From an uncultured Lentisphaeria bacterium (GTDB lineage Bacteria; Verrucomicrobiota; Lentisphaeria; Victivallales; UBA1829): a stretch of 64,000 nt of DNA. Position numbers and translations under genes: made by a program. Each line of letters opens with the position of its first letter. Within the stretch, counting starts at the first letter, position 1. Below the pieces are notes generated by a model. The model was not told the origin of the DNA. It searched no databases and saw only the letters and a program-made list of their open reading frames with translations. Positions 49,170 to 59,163 of the stretch are shown piece after piece. Location: NCBI GenBank assembly GCA_949282305.1, contig CASDPB010000004.1, positions 1 to 64,000 on the forward strand, given 5' to 3'.

Positions 49170-52100
49170 ATGGGAAATTTGACTGAATGGAGGGGACGCT
49201 CTGCCTTGTGTCTGCTGGGTGTCCTTGTTTTGAGCTGTTTTCGGGCGGAAGCCCGCTTTGAGGCGGAGTCAGTGCTTGAGAATCCGGAGATTCTTCAAAA
49301 GGAGAAGTTCGTAAAAGATCAGTGGACCCTCTGGTCGACCGATGTGGATGCGGCGAAAAAATGGTCCGGCGGCGTGGTGATCCGCGGCAACGGAGTAACA
49401 CAGGACCGTGTTCCCGGCGAAGGTTCACCGATTCTGACCTTCCACATTTCTCTTCCAGAAAAGGGGCGTTTTGACATTTATGCCAAAGTGCAGCGTTCCG
49501 TGGCGGTATCCACGGACGGCGGTAAAACGTGGCGCCGTTTCAGCGGTGGGTTTGTCGCCCGCGACGTGCCCGGCTCCCGGACGCCTTACCGTCTTCAAAT
49601 CGCGGATGCCTATGTCAATCCCGGCAATGCCGGTCCCTGCTATATCGACTTCTTTGAAGTGCGCCCCGGAGAACATGCCCAGGCGATGGCAAACCGGAAG
49701 ATTGAGATTGAAAACGGAAATTTTGAACAGTCCGCCGGCGGCAGATTTCCCGGCTGGTCCAAATTATGGACACGCAATCCCAAAGCGGCAAGCAGAATTG
49801 AGGCGTCAGCGGAAAAACCGCATTCCGGGAAATACGCCGCACGTTTTCAGATGACCGATGCTGCCGACTGGTCCTGGAACAATGTGCGCTTTGCCGTGGA
49901 GCCGGGCGAAGAGTTTGTCTATGGCGGCTTTGCGCGTAAGCTCAGCGGCAAAGCTGGCGAAGTCGCGCTGCAGTTTGTCGGATACAGAGACGGCAGGCTG
50001 GTTTCTTACGAGACCAGTTCGCTGGAGCTTGCCTCGATGAATTCGGAGTGGAAAAAGTATGAAAAGACATTTGTCGTTCCTTATAATGTCAATCAGCTGC
50101 AGTTCCGGGTGGTGGGGGAAGGCACAGGCGTTTTTGAGCTGGACGATCTTTACGTCAGACTGATCGGCAGGAAAGAGGTGAAGATTCCTGTGCTGCCGAA
50201 ACCGCGGCTGAAGTATGAACCCGTTACCGGTTTTTCCAACAGACGGATTGAAGAAAAGCTGGACCGGGGACTGGTTGCCATGCGGACCAGGGACGGAGTT
50301 TATCTTTCGTGGCGTCTGCTGAAAGACGACAGCTCCTCGGGATTCGATCTTTTCCGCGTGGCAGACGGCAGGGAGACGAAAGTGAATGCCGTGCCGATTC
50401 GTCAGACTTGCGACTATCTTGATACCGAGCCCGGCAATGCGGCGGAATATGTGGTGCGCCCGTCAGACGGCGGTCATGGAGTGATTGGAAGAGCGGAAAC
50501 AAGGGAAAAGACGCAGGGCAATCCGCATTTGACTTTTACGCTCGGCGATCCCAGAGGACGTGTTGACAAGGTAGGAATCGGCGATCTGGACGGTGATGGA
50601 AAGTACGACCTAGTTGCGCGTATTGCCTCCGGCAGTGTCGACCCGTGGCATGTCGTCTGGAAGCCATCGCCGGATACCTTGAAGCTGGAGGCGTTTTCCC
50701 AGGACGGAAAGCGGCTTTGGAGTTTCGATCAGGGCTGGAGCATTGAACGGGGAATCTGGTACAGCCCTTTTCTCGTATATGATTTGAATGGCGATGGAAA
50801 AGCCGAAGTCGCGCTCAAGCAGGGAGAAGGAGATCCGCGCGATGCGGATGGCCGTGTGACCGGCGGAAAGGAATACCTTATGATCCTTGACGGTATGACC
50901 GGGAAGAAGATTGCCGAAGTTCCGTGGCCTGACCGGGAGGGTTTTACAGGACGTTCCGCCTATAATCATGCGTCGCGTAATCAGCTTGCCGTCGCTTACC
51001 TGGACGGAAAGACTCCCGCGATTATCGCTCTGCGGGGAACCTATGCCACGATGAAGGCGGAAGCCTGGCAGCTCAACGGCAGGAAGCTGGAACTGCTTTG
51101 GAAATATGACAGCCGGGCTTACGGCAGGGAATATCAGGGACAGGGAGCGCATACGACCCGAATTGCCGATCTGGACGGTGACGGACGGGATGAAATCATA
51201 TTGGGCAGCGCTGTCCTTGATGATGACGGGCGTCCCCTGTGGACGACCGGGCTGGGGCATCCCGATTATCTTTATGTCACCAATGTCACAAATAAAAATC
51301 CCGGGATGGAAATCATAACGGTTCTTGAAACCGCTACACCGAAAGGCGGCGGGATTCATGTCGCCGATGCCAAAACCGGAAAGACTGTCTGGAAACTGGG
51401 AGAACCTGCCAATCATGTCCATCATGGATATGGTGCGGATCTTGACCCGCGTTACCGCGGATTGGAGGTCGGGGGTGTGGACACGGACTCAAGTTTTGAA
51501 CGCAGGCGCCTGAAACGCTGGTTTTTCAACGGAGACGGGGAGCTGCTGTTCCGCGATGCGGCAGTGCCTGAACAGAAGGCGATACGGACTGTTTTCTGGG
51601 ATGCCGATCTGCAGCGGGAGATTGTTTCCGCGATTCCCCGCGATTTTCTGGGTGGACCGTCCGGCGGCGTGACGGAAGGCAGTTTTCTCATGGCGGCGGA
51701 TATTTTCGGAGACTGGCGGGAAGAGATATTCACTGCCGTCAAGGGAGAAGTCCGAATATATTCGACGGACATTCCCGCAATGGATCGCCGGGTGACGCTG
51801 ATGCAGGATCCGCAGTACCGGCTGGCGGTGGCGACAAGTTCCATGGGGTATTTGTTCGACAGCTGCCTTTCTTATCTGCCGACGGATGTTTCGCCGAACC
51901 TCAATCTGACGCTTTCCCCCAAAGGGATGACGCGTTCTCTCCGGGTCGTAATCAGCGCGCCGCTTGATCGACCGCTCAGAGGTACTCTTACATTGTCATT
52001 GCCGTCTTGCTTTGATTGCAGACCGGAGAAAAGAAATATCGACTTGGCGAAGGGCGGATTGGAAACGCTGAATATCAGCATGAAGATTGTCGGAGAGCTT

Positions 52101-52622
52101 CAGGGAAAAATCCGTGCGGAACTGGTTCTGGACGACGGCACCGTGCTGCGCGGTCAGGTGGCGGTCAGGGAGACTCCGGTCAAAGTGAATGTCCGGCCGC
52201 CGGAGGGGTTTGTCGTCGAAGCGGAGGATTTTATTGCGGAAAAAGGGGGAAAAGTCCTGGTGCGTTCCGACAAGGCAGGAGTCAGCAAAGGAAAAAGTTT
52301 CTCGCATTGGGATAAGACCGGTCATGAATTGACGTGGAAGATTCATGTTCCGGAAGATGGAAAATATAAACTGCAGCTGCGTTACTGCGGAGAGCCAACG
52401 ACCCGGACGATCCGGGTCAATGATGAAATGCTCGGCGTTTTCCATATTCCCACTTCAGGCGGCTTTGGAACCGGTGCCGGAGATTGGGAGACTTATACCG
52501 TTGAACGGCAGGGAAAGGCGCTGCCTCTGACATTGAAGGCAGGACTGCAGACCATCCGCATTGTCAACACCAGAGGCGAGATGATGAATCTCGATTACCT
52601 GGCTTTGGTCCCGGTAAAATAG
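49170..52622 (+). CDS. exported rhamnogalacturonan lyase (PL11) with binding modules
   Basis: The protein is 1150 residues from ATG 49170 (AAGGAG at 49158-49163; 5' frame extension rejected). It has a signal peptide to about residue 29, a beta-sandwich at about 30-170, a CBM4/9-like module at about 180-325 (NGNFEQSAGGRFPGWSK), then the PL11 core at about 355-915. The core opens RGLVAMRTRDGVYLSWRLL and has repeated calcium-loop motifs (DLDGDGKYD, DLNGDGKAE, DLDGDGRDE) and HVHHGYGADLDP. A CBM35-like module closes it (about 1015-1150). PL11 enzymes cleave the rhamnogalacturonan-I backbone of pectin by beta-elimination. It is a single gene with its own terminator. Confidence 0.9.
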   Translation: MGNLTEWRGRSALCLLGVLVLSCFRAEARFEAESVLENPEILQKEKFVKDQWTLWSTDVDAAKKWSGGVVIRGNGVTQDRVPGEGSPILTFHISLPEKGRFDIYAKVQRSVAVSTDGGKTWRRFSGGFVARDVPGSRTPYRLQIADAYVNPGNAGPCYIDFFEVRPGEHAQAMANRKIEIENGNFEQSAGGRFPGWSKLWTRNPKAASRIEASAEKPHSGKYAARFQMTDAADWSWNNVRFAVEPGEEFVYGGFARKLSGKAGEVALQFVGYRDGRLVSYETSSLELASMNSEWKKYEKTFVVPYNVNQLQFRVVGEGTGVFELDDLYVRLIGRKEVKIPVLPKPRLKYEPVTGFSNRRIEEKLDRGLVAMRTRDGVYLSWRLLKDDSSSGFDLFRVADGRETKVNAVPIRQTCDYLDTEPGNAAEYVVRPSDGGHGVIGRAETREKTQGNPHLTFTLGDPRGRVDKVGIGDLDGDGKYDLVARIASGSVDPWHVVWKPSPDTLKLEAFSQDGKRLWSFDQGWSIERGIWYSPFLVYDLNGDGKAEVALKQGEGDPRDADGRVTGGKEYLMILDGMTGKKIAEVPWPDREGFTGRSAYNHASRNQLAVAYLDGKTPAIIALRGTYATMKAEAWQLNGRKLELLWKYDSRAYGREYQGQGAHTTRIADLDGDGRDEIILGSAVLDDDGRPLWTTGLGHPDYLYVTNVTNKNPGMEIITVLETATPKGGGIHVADAKTGKTVWKLGEPANHVHHGYGADLDPRYRGLEVGGVDTDSSFERRRLKRWFFNGDGELLFRDAAVPEQKAIRTVFWDADLQREIVSAIPRDFLGGPSGGVTEGSFLMAADIFGDWREEIFTAVKGEVRIYSTDIPAMDRRVTLMQDPQYRLAVATSSMGYLFDSCLSYLPTDVSPNLNLTLSPKGMTRSLRVVISAPLDRPLRGTLTLSLPSCFDCRPEKRNIDLAKGGLETLNISMKIVGELQGKIRAELVLDDGTVLRGQVAVRETPVKVNVRPPEGFVVEAEDFIAEKGGKVLVRSDKAGVSKGKSFSHWDKTGHELTWKIHVPEDGKYKLQLRYCGEPTTRTIRVNDEMLGVFHIPTSGGFGTGAGDWETYTVERQGKALPLTLKAGLQTIRIVNTRGEMMNLDYLALVPVK

Positions 52623-52641
52623 AAAGAACTTTGTTTTTGTT

Positions 52642-52670
52642 CAGAACGGCATCGTGATGATGCCGTTCTG
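52642..52670 (+). terminator. hairpin terminator after the PL11 lyase
   Basis: CAGAACGGCATC (52642-52653) and GATGCCGTTCTG (52659-52670) form a perfect 12-bp stem with a 5-base loop, 19 bases after the stop. A poly-T tail is lacking, but TTTGTTTTTGT precedes it. Confidence 0.7.
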
Positions 52671-52781
52671 GTGTCCGTTTCACAGCGATGTTTCCCCGCG
52701 TGTCGAACCGTTGGAACGGAGCTCCTGTCGCGGGGAGAACATCCCGTCAATGAGGAAAAATCGGCGGAAATTTTCCCGCCC

Positions 52782-53660
52782 TTAACTCTTTGCGAGTTCC
52801 TCCGCATAATAGGAGCTGCGGACAAGGGGACCGGAATTGACATGTTCAAAGCCGATCTCTTTTGCATAGGCGCCCCATGAGTCGAAAACATCCGGTTCCA
52901 CATAACGTTCCAGCTTCCAGTGTTCCTTCGACGGCGGCAGATACTGCCCGATCGTCAGAAACGTGGCGCCTGTCGCGCGGATGTCGCGGATTGTCTGAAG
53001 CACCTCGTCATCCGTTTCCCCCATTCCGACCATGATGCCGGATTTGACGGGGATGCGTCCGCCGGTGATAGAGTATGCTTTTTCCAGAACCGCCAGAGAC
53101 CGGCGGTATTGGGCTTTGGAACGGATCAGGGGCGTCAGGCGCTCCACCGTCTCCACATTATGATTGTAGACATCGGGACCCGCGTCCAGTACGGTGCGCA
53201 TGTCTTTTTCCACAAAGTTGAAATCGGGAACCAGCACTTCAACCTTTACGCCCGGGATTCTGTTTTTCAACGCCCGAATCGTCTTTGCAAAATGCCCGGC
53301 GCCGCCGTCCGGCAGGTCGTCGCGCGTGACGCTGGTCACAACGACGAACGCAAGTTTCATTTTTGCGGCGGCTTCGGCGAGATGCTCCGGTTCCATCGGG
53401 TCCGGAGGGAGAGGCTGTTCAACGTGTCCGACGGCACAGAATTTGCAGTTGCGCGTGCAGCGTTCCCCGAGGATCATGAATGCGGCGGTTCCGCGATGCC
53501 AGCATTCGCAGAGATTCGGGCACTGTGCGCCGCGGCAGACCGTATTCAGGCTGTTCGTTTTCAAAAGCGCGTCCACATGATCGCGCTGCTCCCCGCAGGG
53601 AACCTTGACCCGAATCCACGGCGGCAGTTTCGGGCGGAAATCAATCTTTCCGGAACTCAT
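52782..53660 (-). CDS. lipA: lipoyl synthase
   Basis: The 292-residue radical SAM enzyme inserts two sulfurs into octanoyl groups on lipoyl domains. It has both iron-sulfur cluster motifs: the auxiliary C42-x4-C47-x5-C53 and the radical SAM C68-x3-C72-x2-C75. VYNHNVETV, SGIMVGMGE and the C-terminal RSSY with the cluster-binding Ser are also present. It starts 7 bases after the ketosynthase stop, so lipoate synthesis is coupled to fatty acid synthesis here. lipB is not in the window. Confidence 0.96.
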   Translation of the reverse strand: MSSGKIDFRPKLPPWIRVKVPCGEQRDHVDALLKTNSLNTVCRGAQCPNLCECWHRGTAAFMILGERCTRNCKFCAVGHVEQPLPPDPMEPEHLAEAAAKMKLAFVVVTSVTRDDLPDGGAGHFAKTIRALKNRIPGVKVEVLVPDFNFVEKDMRTVLDAGPDVYNHNVETVERLTPLIRSKAQYRRSLAVLEKAYSITGGRIPVKSGIMVGMGETDDEVLQTIRDIRATGATFLTIGQYLPPSKEHWKLERYVEPDVFDSWGAYAKEIGFEHVNSGPLVRSSYYAEELAKS

Positions 53661-53667
53661 CTCACGC

Positions 53668-54894
53668 TCAGCATTTGGAGATTACGAGACTTGCATTGGA
53701 GCCGCCGAATCCGAAACTGTTGCTCAGGGCATGTCTGATTTCGACGTTCTTCCGGGTTTCCCGGACAAGATCCGCCCATGCGAAAGAGTCGTCGGGATCC
53801 TCCAGATTCGCGGATTTGCTGATGAAAGAGTGTTCCAGCATCAAAGTCGTGAAAATCGCCTCGACGGCACCTGCCGCGCCGATCATGTGTCCGGTCATGG
53901 ATTTTGTGCTGTTGATCGCGACTTCGTGATCGTTTCCGAAAACTTTTTTGATGCCCTCAAGCTCAATGGGATCTCCCACCGGCGTGGAGGTTCCGTGCGT
54001 GTTGACATAGGTGACATCGGAGCTTTTGAGCCCTGCGGATTCCAGCGCCCGTGACATGACTTCCGCCGTCGATTCCGCGTTCGGGACAACCATGTCCACT
54101 GCGTTGCTGTTGGAGTAATAGCCGGAAATGACCGCTTTCGGTTCCGCTCCGCGTTTCACCGCGTGTTCCTCGCTTTCAAGCACGAGCATGCCCGCGCCTT
54201 CGGCAAGCACAAAACCGTCGCGCTTTCTATCGAACGGACGGCTTGCCTTTTCCGGCGTGTCGTTGAAACTGTGGGAGAGGGCGCGCATTGTGTTGAACCC
54301 GAGCGCCTGTCCCCAGCTCAGCTCTTCGGAGCCGCCCACGATTACCATTTCATATTCGCCGGATCTGATGAGGCGCGCGCCGGCGATGATTGCCAGGGCG
54401 CTTCCGGTGCAGGCGGCGCTGATGTTGTAGCTCTCGCCGGTGATTCCGTAGAGAAGCGATATATTGGCAACTGCCGAGGACGGCATGATCTTCGGCACGG
54501 AGAAAGGAGATACGCTGCGGAGACGGTGCGTCGTGTCAAATGACTTCATGTTTTTGTAGACCGTCATGTAGGAACTTCCGGCGCATCCGTTGATGAGTGC
54601 TATTCTGCGGTTGGGAAGGTCTTCGGGAGTGAACCCGGCTTCCACCAGTGCTTCATAAACCGCGGCGGCGGCCATACGGGAGTTCGGAGACATGAAACGC
54701 AGGTTTTTCACGTTGAACATCGGACACTGCACCTCATTGTCGGACACTCCGGCAACCTGGCTTTCCAGCCCCATGTCGCGCCATTCCGGCATGAATACGA
54801 TTCCGGTTTTCCCGTCCATCAGACTCTGCACGTTCTGCGCCAGTCCATTCCCGAGCGGAGTTACGAGTCCGCGTCCCGTTATGACAACTCTCAT
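53668..54894 (-). CDS. fabB: beta-ketoacyl-ACP synthase, FabB/FabF family (FabB-like)
   Basis: The 408-residue thiolase-fold enzyme has nucleophile Cys162 in SAACTGSALAI and the two catalytic His in VNTHGTSTPVGD and KSMTGHMIGAAG. The glycine-rich end reads SFGFGGSNASLV. The N-terminal EWRDMGLESQVAG recalls FabB of Escherichia coli more than FabF. It condenses malonyl-ACP with acyl-ACP in fatty acid elongation. FabF function is not excluded. It is cotranscribed with lipA. Confidence 0.9.
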   Translation of the reverse strand: MRVVITGRGLVTPLGNGLAQNVQSLMDGKTGIVFMPEWRDMGLESQVAGVSDNEVQCPMFNVKNLRFMSPNSRMAAAAVYEALVEAGFTPEDLPNRRIALINGCAGSSYMTVYKNMKSFDTTHRLRSVSPFSVPKIMPSSAVANISLLYGITGESYNISAACTGSALAIIAGARLIRSGEYEMVIVGGSEELSWGQALGFNTMRALSHSFNDTPEKASRPFDRKRDGFVLAEGAGMLVLESEEHAVKRGAEPKAVISGYYSNSNAVDMVVPNAESTAEVMSRALESAGLKSSDVTYVNTHGTSTPVGDPIELEGIKKVFGNDHEVAINSTKSMTGHMIGAAGAVEAIFTTLMLEHSFISKSANLEDPDDSFAWADLVRETRKNVEIRHALSNSFGFGGSNASLVISKC

Positions 54895-55113
54895 AGTATG
54901 TAAATCCTTTCCGGCAGTTTTTACTCTACTTCATCACGGCAATATAACCTTTTACTCTGCTGATTTCAACGCGCCAACTCCTTTCCGGATACTTTTTTTG
55001 ACGTTTTTTCCCGTTTCGGATACGGCGGAAATGACGGATTCTGCAAAACTTGTTTCCCGACCTTGAAAAAATCTCTTTTCCGGATTATACTCCGAGCACA
55101 GGGAGGCTTCGGG

Positions 55114-55422
55114 ATGACGACGGAGGAGTTTCAAAATCTGGTTTATTCTTTTGTGAGGGCGATTCCTCGCGGGCGTGTCGCCACATACGGACAGCTTGCG
55201 CTTCTCGCCGGCTGTCCGGAACGTTCACGGATGGTCGGCAGGGCTTTGCGCGATGTCCCGCGGAATTTGAGGCTGCCCTGTCACAGGGTGGTCAATGCGG
55301 CGGGACGCTGTGTGCCGGGATGGCCGGAACAGGCGGTTCTGCTCCGCAGGGAAAATGTCGTTTTCCGCCCGAACGGAAATGTGGACCTCGGACAATGCCT
55401 CTGGGATTGCTTTGAAGAATGA
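55114..55422 (+). CDS. MGMT-family DNA alkyl-transferase-like protein, single domain
   Basis: The protein is 102 residues from ATG 55114 with GGAGG upstream; an upstream in-frame start would overlap that site. It has PRGRVATYGQLALLAG (HTH) and the acceptor motif LPCHRVVN with Cys56 intact, then GWPEQAVLLRREN. The N-terminal ribonuclease-like domain of Ada/Ogt proteins is missing. Because the Cys is kept, it differs from ATL proteins with Trp at this place. It may repair O6-alkylguanine or flag it for excision. Confidence 0.88.
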   Translation: MTTEEFQNLVYSFVRAIPRGRVATYGQLALLAGCPERSRMVGRALRDVPRNLRLPCHRVVNAAGRCVPGWPEQAVLLRRENVVFRPNGNVDLGQCLWDCFEE

Positions 55423-55514
55423 CTTTTCCATTTTCTTTCGATTTGCAAACAGGAAATGTCTGTGCTAAATTATCAGGTCATGTTTTATTTTGAAATCGCA
55501 GAGAGGAAAGTAAA

Positions 55515-56741
55515 ATGGATTACAGAAGTTACTTCAAGCAGTATCCGGACAAGAACGGGCGCTACGGCGAATATGGCGGAGCGATTCTCCCGCCGGAGCT
55601 GGTTCCCGTGTTCAAAGAGATTACGGAGGCTTATAACGCAATCTGCCATTCCGCGCAGTTCATCAATGAGCTCCGCCGCATCCGGAAGGAATTTCAGGGG
55701 CGTCCGACTCCCGTTTATCATTGCGACCGGCTTTCACGCAAGTTGAAAACAGGCTGCCAGATTTATCTCAAGCGCGAGGATTTGAATCATACCGGCGCAC
55801 ACAAACTCAATCACTGCATGGGGGAGGGACTTCTTGCAAAATTCATGGGCAAGAAGAAACTGATCGCCGAGACCGGCGCCGGGCAGCATGGCGTGGCGCT
55901 CGCGACTGCCGCCGCATATTTCGGACTGAAGTGCGACATCTATATGGGTGAGGTCGATATTGCAAAACAGGCGCCGAATGTGACGCGCATGAAAATCCTC
56001 GGCGCAAATGTCGTGCCTGTGACTCATGGACTCAAAACCCTGAAAGAGGCGGTCGATGCCGCGTTCGATGCTTATCTTAAGGAATACAAAGAGGCAATTT
56101 ACTGCATCGGTTCCGCACTCGGCCCGCACCCGTTTCCGCAGATGGTGCGTGATTTCCAGATGTGCGTCGGGCTTGAGGCGCGCGAACAGTTCCTTGAAAT
56201 GACGGGCATCTTCCCCGATGTCGTCTGCGCCTGCGTCGGCGGCGGCAGCAATTCCGTGGGGATGTTCTCCGCGTTTCTCAATGATCCCGTTGAAATCTGC
56301 GGTGTCGAGCCGCTTGGCAGAGGCCCGAAAACAGGCGATCATGCCGCTTCCATGGCATTCGGCAAACGCGGCATTCTCCATGGTTTTGAAAGCATTCTGC
56401 TTCAGGAAGAGGACGGTTCGCCGTCTCCTGTCTATTCGATTGCCAGCGGTCTGGACTATCCCGGCGTCGGTCCCGAACATGCTTTCTGGCGTGATCTCGG
56501 CAGAGTCAACTACGTTACGGCGACCGACGAGGAGGCGATTGACGCATTCTTCAAATTGTCCCGATATGAGGGAATCATTCCCGCGCTCGAAAGTGCTCAT
56601 GCGGTTGCGTATGCGATGAGGCGCGCACGGGAGATGAGCAGCGGCGCTATTCTGGTCAACTGCAGCGGCCGCGGCGACAAAGATGTCGATTATGTTGTCG
56701 AGCATTACGGCTACGGCGAACAGTTCATGTTCAAAGACTGA
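55515..56741 (+). CDS. trpB: tryptophan synthase beta chain
   Basis: The 408-residue PLP enzyme joins indole (or serine-derived aminoacrylate) to make tryptophan. The N-terminus [18 protein letters not shown]-Lys97 in HTGAHKLNH, the loop [19 protein letters not shown] and the C-terminal SGRGDKD are those of TrpB. A TrpA gene is not adjacent, although TrpA and TrpB normally form a complex. GAGAGGAAAG precedes the start and a terminator follows. Confidence 0.95.
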   Translation: MDYRSYFKQYPDKNGRYGEYGGAILPPELVPVFKEITEAYNAICHSAQFINELRRIRKEFQGRPTPVYHCDRLSRKLKTGCQIYLKREDLNHTGAHKLNHCMGEGLLAKFMGKKKLIAETGAGQHGVALATAAAYFGLKCDIYMGEVDIAKQAPNVTRMKILGANVVPVTHGLKTLKEAVDAAFDAYLKEYKEAIYCIGSALGPHPFPQMVRDFQMCVGLEAREQFLEMTGIFPDVVCACVGGGSNSVGMFSAFLNDPVEICGVEPLGRGPKTGDHAASMAFGKRGILHGFESILLQEEDGSPSPVYSIASGLDYPGVGPEHAFWRDLGRVNYVTATDEEAIDAFFKLSRYEGIIPALESAHAVAYAMRRAREMSSGAILVNCSGRGDKDVDYVVEHYGYGEQFMFKD

Positions 56742-56763
56742 TCGCTGTCAGTCGGAATTTCAG

Positions 56764-56805
56764 AACCGGCAGAGTATCCCCCGCGATATTCCGCCGGTTT
56801 TTTTT
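56764..56805 (+). terminator. Rho-independent terminator of trpB
   Basis: AACCGGC (56764-56770) pairs with GCCGGTT (56793-56799) and runs into eight T residues ending at 56805. It begins 23 bases after the trpB stop. Confidence 0.75.
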
Positions 56806-56898
56806 ATGGACTGCCTTGCATCATGAAAAATCCGCTTTATAGTGTTCCCAGGTTCCGGTAAACAATACGGACAGGGTATAATCAGGAGATAAGGACGG

Positions 56899-57432
56899 AT
56901 GAAAAAGTGTTTTTTCTTTCTTGCTTTTTCTTTTCTCTGCTTGTGGAGTCTCTTTGCTGAGGAGGGAACTTTTTTCCGGGTGGAGCTTCATGAAAATTTC
57001 TTTTCTGCGGAGTATTCACCGGAAATTTTTGAATGGTATGCCGCTTTGCTGGGAAAAGACTTCAGTCTTGTGGAAAAGCCGCCTCGCAATCTGTATCTGA
57101 AAAGCTGTTTTTATCTTTGCAGCCGCAAAGGAATGGCAAGTCCCGGCTGGGAGGGCGGGAGTGTTACCGGAGCTGATTTCACGGTGGAGGGGAAGGGGGT
57201 GAGGACGCCGTGTTCCGCTGTTGCGGAGGTGAGGACTTTTCCTTTTTCCGATGGGATTGCATGGTGTCTGTTTGAGATCAGAATCACGGGACCGGTCAGT
57301 GTGGTGCGTCAATATGGAGTGGCTGTCAGGCGGGTGATGCGGAATGGGTGTTCTGTTCCGGGAATCACGGGGGATGTCCGCGGATTTCCCGCGTCCCGTC
57401 TGCTGATTTCTTCCGGCATGAGAAATGAATGA
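56899..57432 (+). CDS. exported protein of unknown function
   Basis: The 177-residue protein has a clear signal peptide (MKKCFFFLAFSFLCLWSLFA-EE) with mature residues from about 21. The mature part has three Cys, alternating strands and no recognised motif. It is a single gene between trpB and cysS on the same strand, after the trpB terminator. AAGGA lies upstream of ATG 56899. Envelope or periplasmic location is supported; function is not. Confidence 0.65.
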   Translation: MKKCFFFLAFSFLCLWSLFAEEGTFFRVELHENFFSAEYSPEIFEWYAALLGKDFSLVEKPPRNLYLKSCFYLCSRKGMASPGWEGGSVTGADFTVEGKGVRTPCSAVAEVRTFPFSDGIAWCLFEIRITGPVSVVRQYGVAVRRVMRNGCSVPGITGDVRGFPASRLLISSGMRNE

Positions 57433-57622
57433 AAGTCTTCCGGAAATCCTGCCGGGGAAAAATTCCATTGTCAGCCGTAACGCCGTTGAAATCCGGTAAA
57501 AAAGACCGATGGGAAAAATGAGTTTTCAGTCTTCTTTTCCTACTTTTTCGGCTTTCCATTGGAAAAAATGGGATTCCGCGTGTAAATTAGCCGCGATGAA
57601 ACATAACAGAAAGGATTTTTGA

Positions 57623-59035
57623 ATGCGTTTCTATAATACTTTGGGACGTAGTATGCAGGAGTTTCAGCCGATCGAGGAAAAGTCCGCGAAGATGTACACC
57701 TGCGGCCCGACGGTCTATAATTATGCCCATATCGGAAATTTCCGCGCTTATTTGTTTGAGGATCTGCTCCGCCGTTCTCTGGAATACCATGGATACAAGG
57801 TAACGCAGGTCATGAATCTGACTGATGTTGACGACAAGACGATCCGTGATTCCCGGGCTGCCGGACTGAAACTTCAGGATTTCACCCGCAAGTACAAGGA
57901 TGCGTTTTTTGAAGATCTCAAGACTCTTCGCATTGAGCCCGCCGAGCATTATCCCGAGGCGACGACGCATATTCCTGAAATGATTGAAATGATCCGGATT
58001 CTCTTTGAGAAAGGATTTGCCTACAAGTCCGAGGACGGTTCCGTCTATTTCTCCATCGCCAAGTTCAGGGATTACGGAAAACTGGCGAAAATTGATATGG
58101 AGCAGCAGCGCTCCGGCGTCCGTATCAACAACGACGAATATGACAAGGATTCCGTTGCCGATTTCGCACTCTGGAAGGCATGGAGCGAGAGCGACGGCGA
58201 TGTCAAGTGGGACAGCCCGTGGGGACCGGGGCGTCCGGGCTGGCACCTTGAATGCAGCGCCATGAGCATGAAATATCTCGGCAGGACATTCGACATCCAC
58301 ACGGGAGGCATTGACAACATGTTCCCGCACCACGAGGACGAAATTGCGCAGAGCGAGGCCGCAAACTCCTGCAAGTTCGTGAACTACTGGCTTCATTGCG
58401 AACATCTGACGATCGATAAGAAGAAAATGTCGAAATCTCTCGGCAATTTCTATACGCTGCGCGACCTGCTGAACAAAGGGTATTCCGGAAAAGAGGTCCG
58501 CTGGGCGCTTATCGGAACGCATTACCGTTCCAAACTGAACTTCAATCTCGGACTCTGCGATCAAGCGCGTTCGACTCTGGAGAAGTTTACCGCGTTCTTC
58601 GGTCGCCTGAAGGCGCTGCCGCAGGGAACAGCCGGAAAAGAGGAAGCGTGCAGGCTTGCAGCGGAAGCCGATAAGAAATTTGCGGATGCCATTGGAGACG
58701 ACCTGAATATTGCCGAAGCGCTGTCCGCCGTTTTTACGCTGGAACGTGCTGTGAATACGGCGCTTGCTGCCAATTCCTTCCAATCCGAAGCCGGCGGGGT
58801 GATCCTTGAACAGTTCCGCCGTTTTGACAGAGTGCTCGCCGTTTTCGATGTGGACGCCGCCGCTTCCGAAGAAGCGGAAGAGGTTCCCGCCGAGATTATG
58901 GCTCTTGTGCAGAAGCGCATTGAAGCAAGAAAGGCAAAGGATTTCAAGACGGCTGATGAGATTCGTGATTCTCTGAAAGCACAGGGGTGGGCTGTCGTGG
59001 ACACTCCCCAGGGCATGAAAGTCAAAAAGGCATGA
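57623..59035 (+). CDS. cysS: cysteinyl-tRNA synthetase
   Basis: The 470-residue class I synthetase charges tRNA-Cys. It has zinc-binding Cys27 in YTCGPTVY, the HIGH variant AHIGNFRAY (36-39 HIGN), the second zinc region WHLECSAMS and [25 protein letters not shown] is at 268-272. The C-terminal helices contain the typical [26 protein letters not shown] precedes ATG 57623. No T-box leader is evident. Confidence 0.97.
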   Translation: MRFYNTLGRSMQEFQPIEEKSAKMYTCGPTVYNYAHIGNFRAYLFEDLLRRSLEYHGYKVTQVMNLTDVDDKTIRDSRAAGLKLQDFTRKYKDAFFEDLKTLRIEPAEHYPEATTHIPEMIEMIRILFEKGFAYKSEDGSVYFSIAKFRDYGKLAKIDMEQQRSGVRINNDEYDKDSVADFALWKAWSESDGDVKWDSPWGPGRPGWHLECSAMSMKYLGRTFDIHTGGIDNMFPHHEDEIAQSEAANSCKFVNYWLHCEHLTIDKKKMSKSLGNFYTLRDLLNKGYSGKEVRWALIGTHYRSKLNFNLGLCDQARSTLEKFTAFFGRLKALPQGTAGKEEACRLAAEADKKFADAIGDDLNIAEALSAVFTLERAVNTALAANSFQSEAGGVILEQFRRFDRVLAVFDVDAAASEEAEEVPAEIMALVQKRIEARKAKDFKTADEIRDSLKAQGWAVVDTPQGMKVKKA

Positions 59036-59044
59036 GACAGGGAG

Positions 59045-59074
59045 CGGTGAAAAATAGTGCAATATTTTTCACCG
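59045..59074 (+). terminator. hairpin terminator after cysS
   Basis: CGGTGAAAAATA (59045-59056) and TATTTTTCACCG (59063-59074) are a perfect 12-bp inverted repeat with a 6-base loop, 9 bases after the stop. The stem itself provides the T-rich strand. Confidence 0.75.
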
Positions 59075-59163
59075 TGAATGTTTCCTGCGGGTTGAATAAT
59101 GCGCCGCGCGATATACATTATAAGGTTTTGCGGTAGTTTGACAATAAAAAATAAGGGTTGGTC

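Noticed and set aside
57540-57622. T-box or other riboswitch before cysS
   Set aside because: Only the short palindrome TTTCCATTGGAAA is seen; there is no T-box bulge sequence or antiterminator pair.
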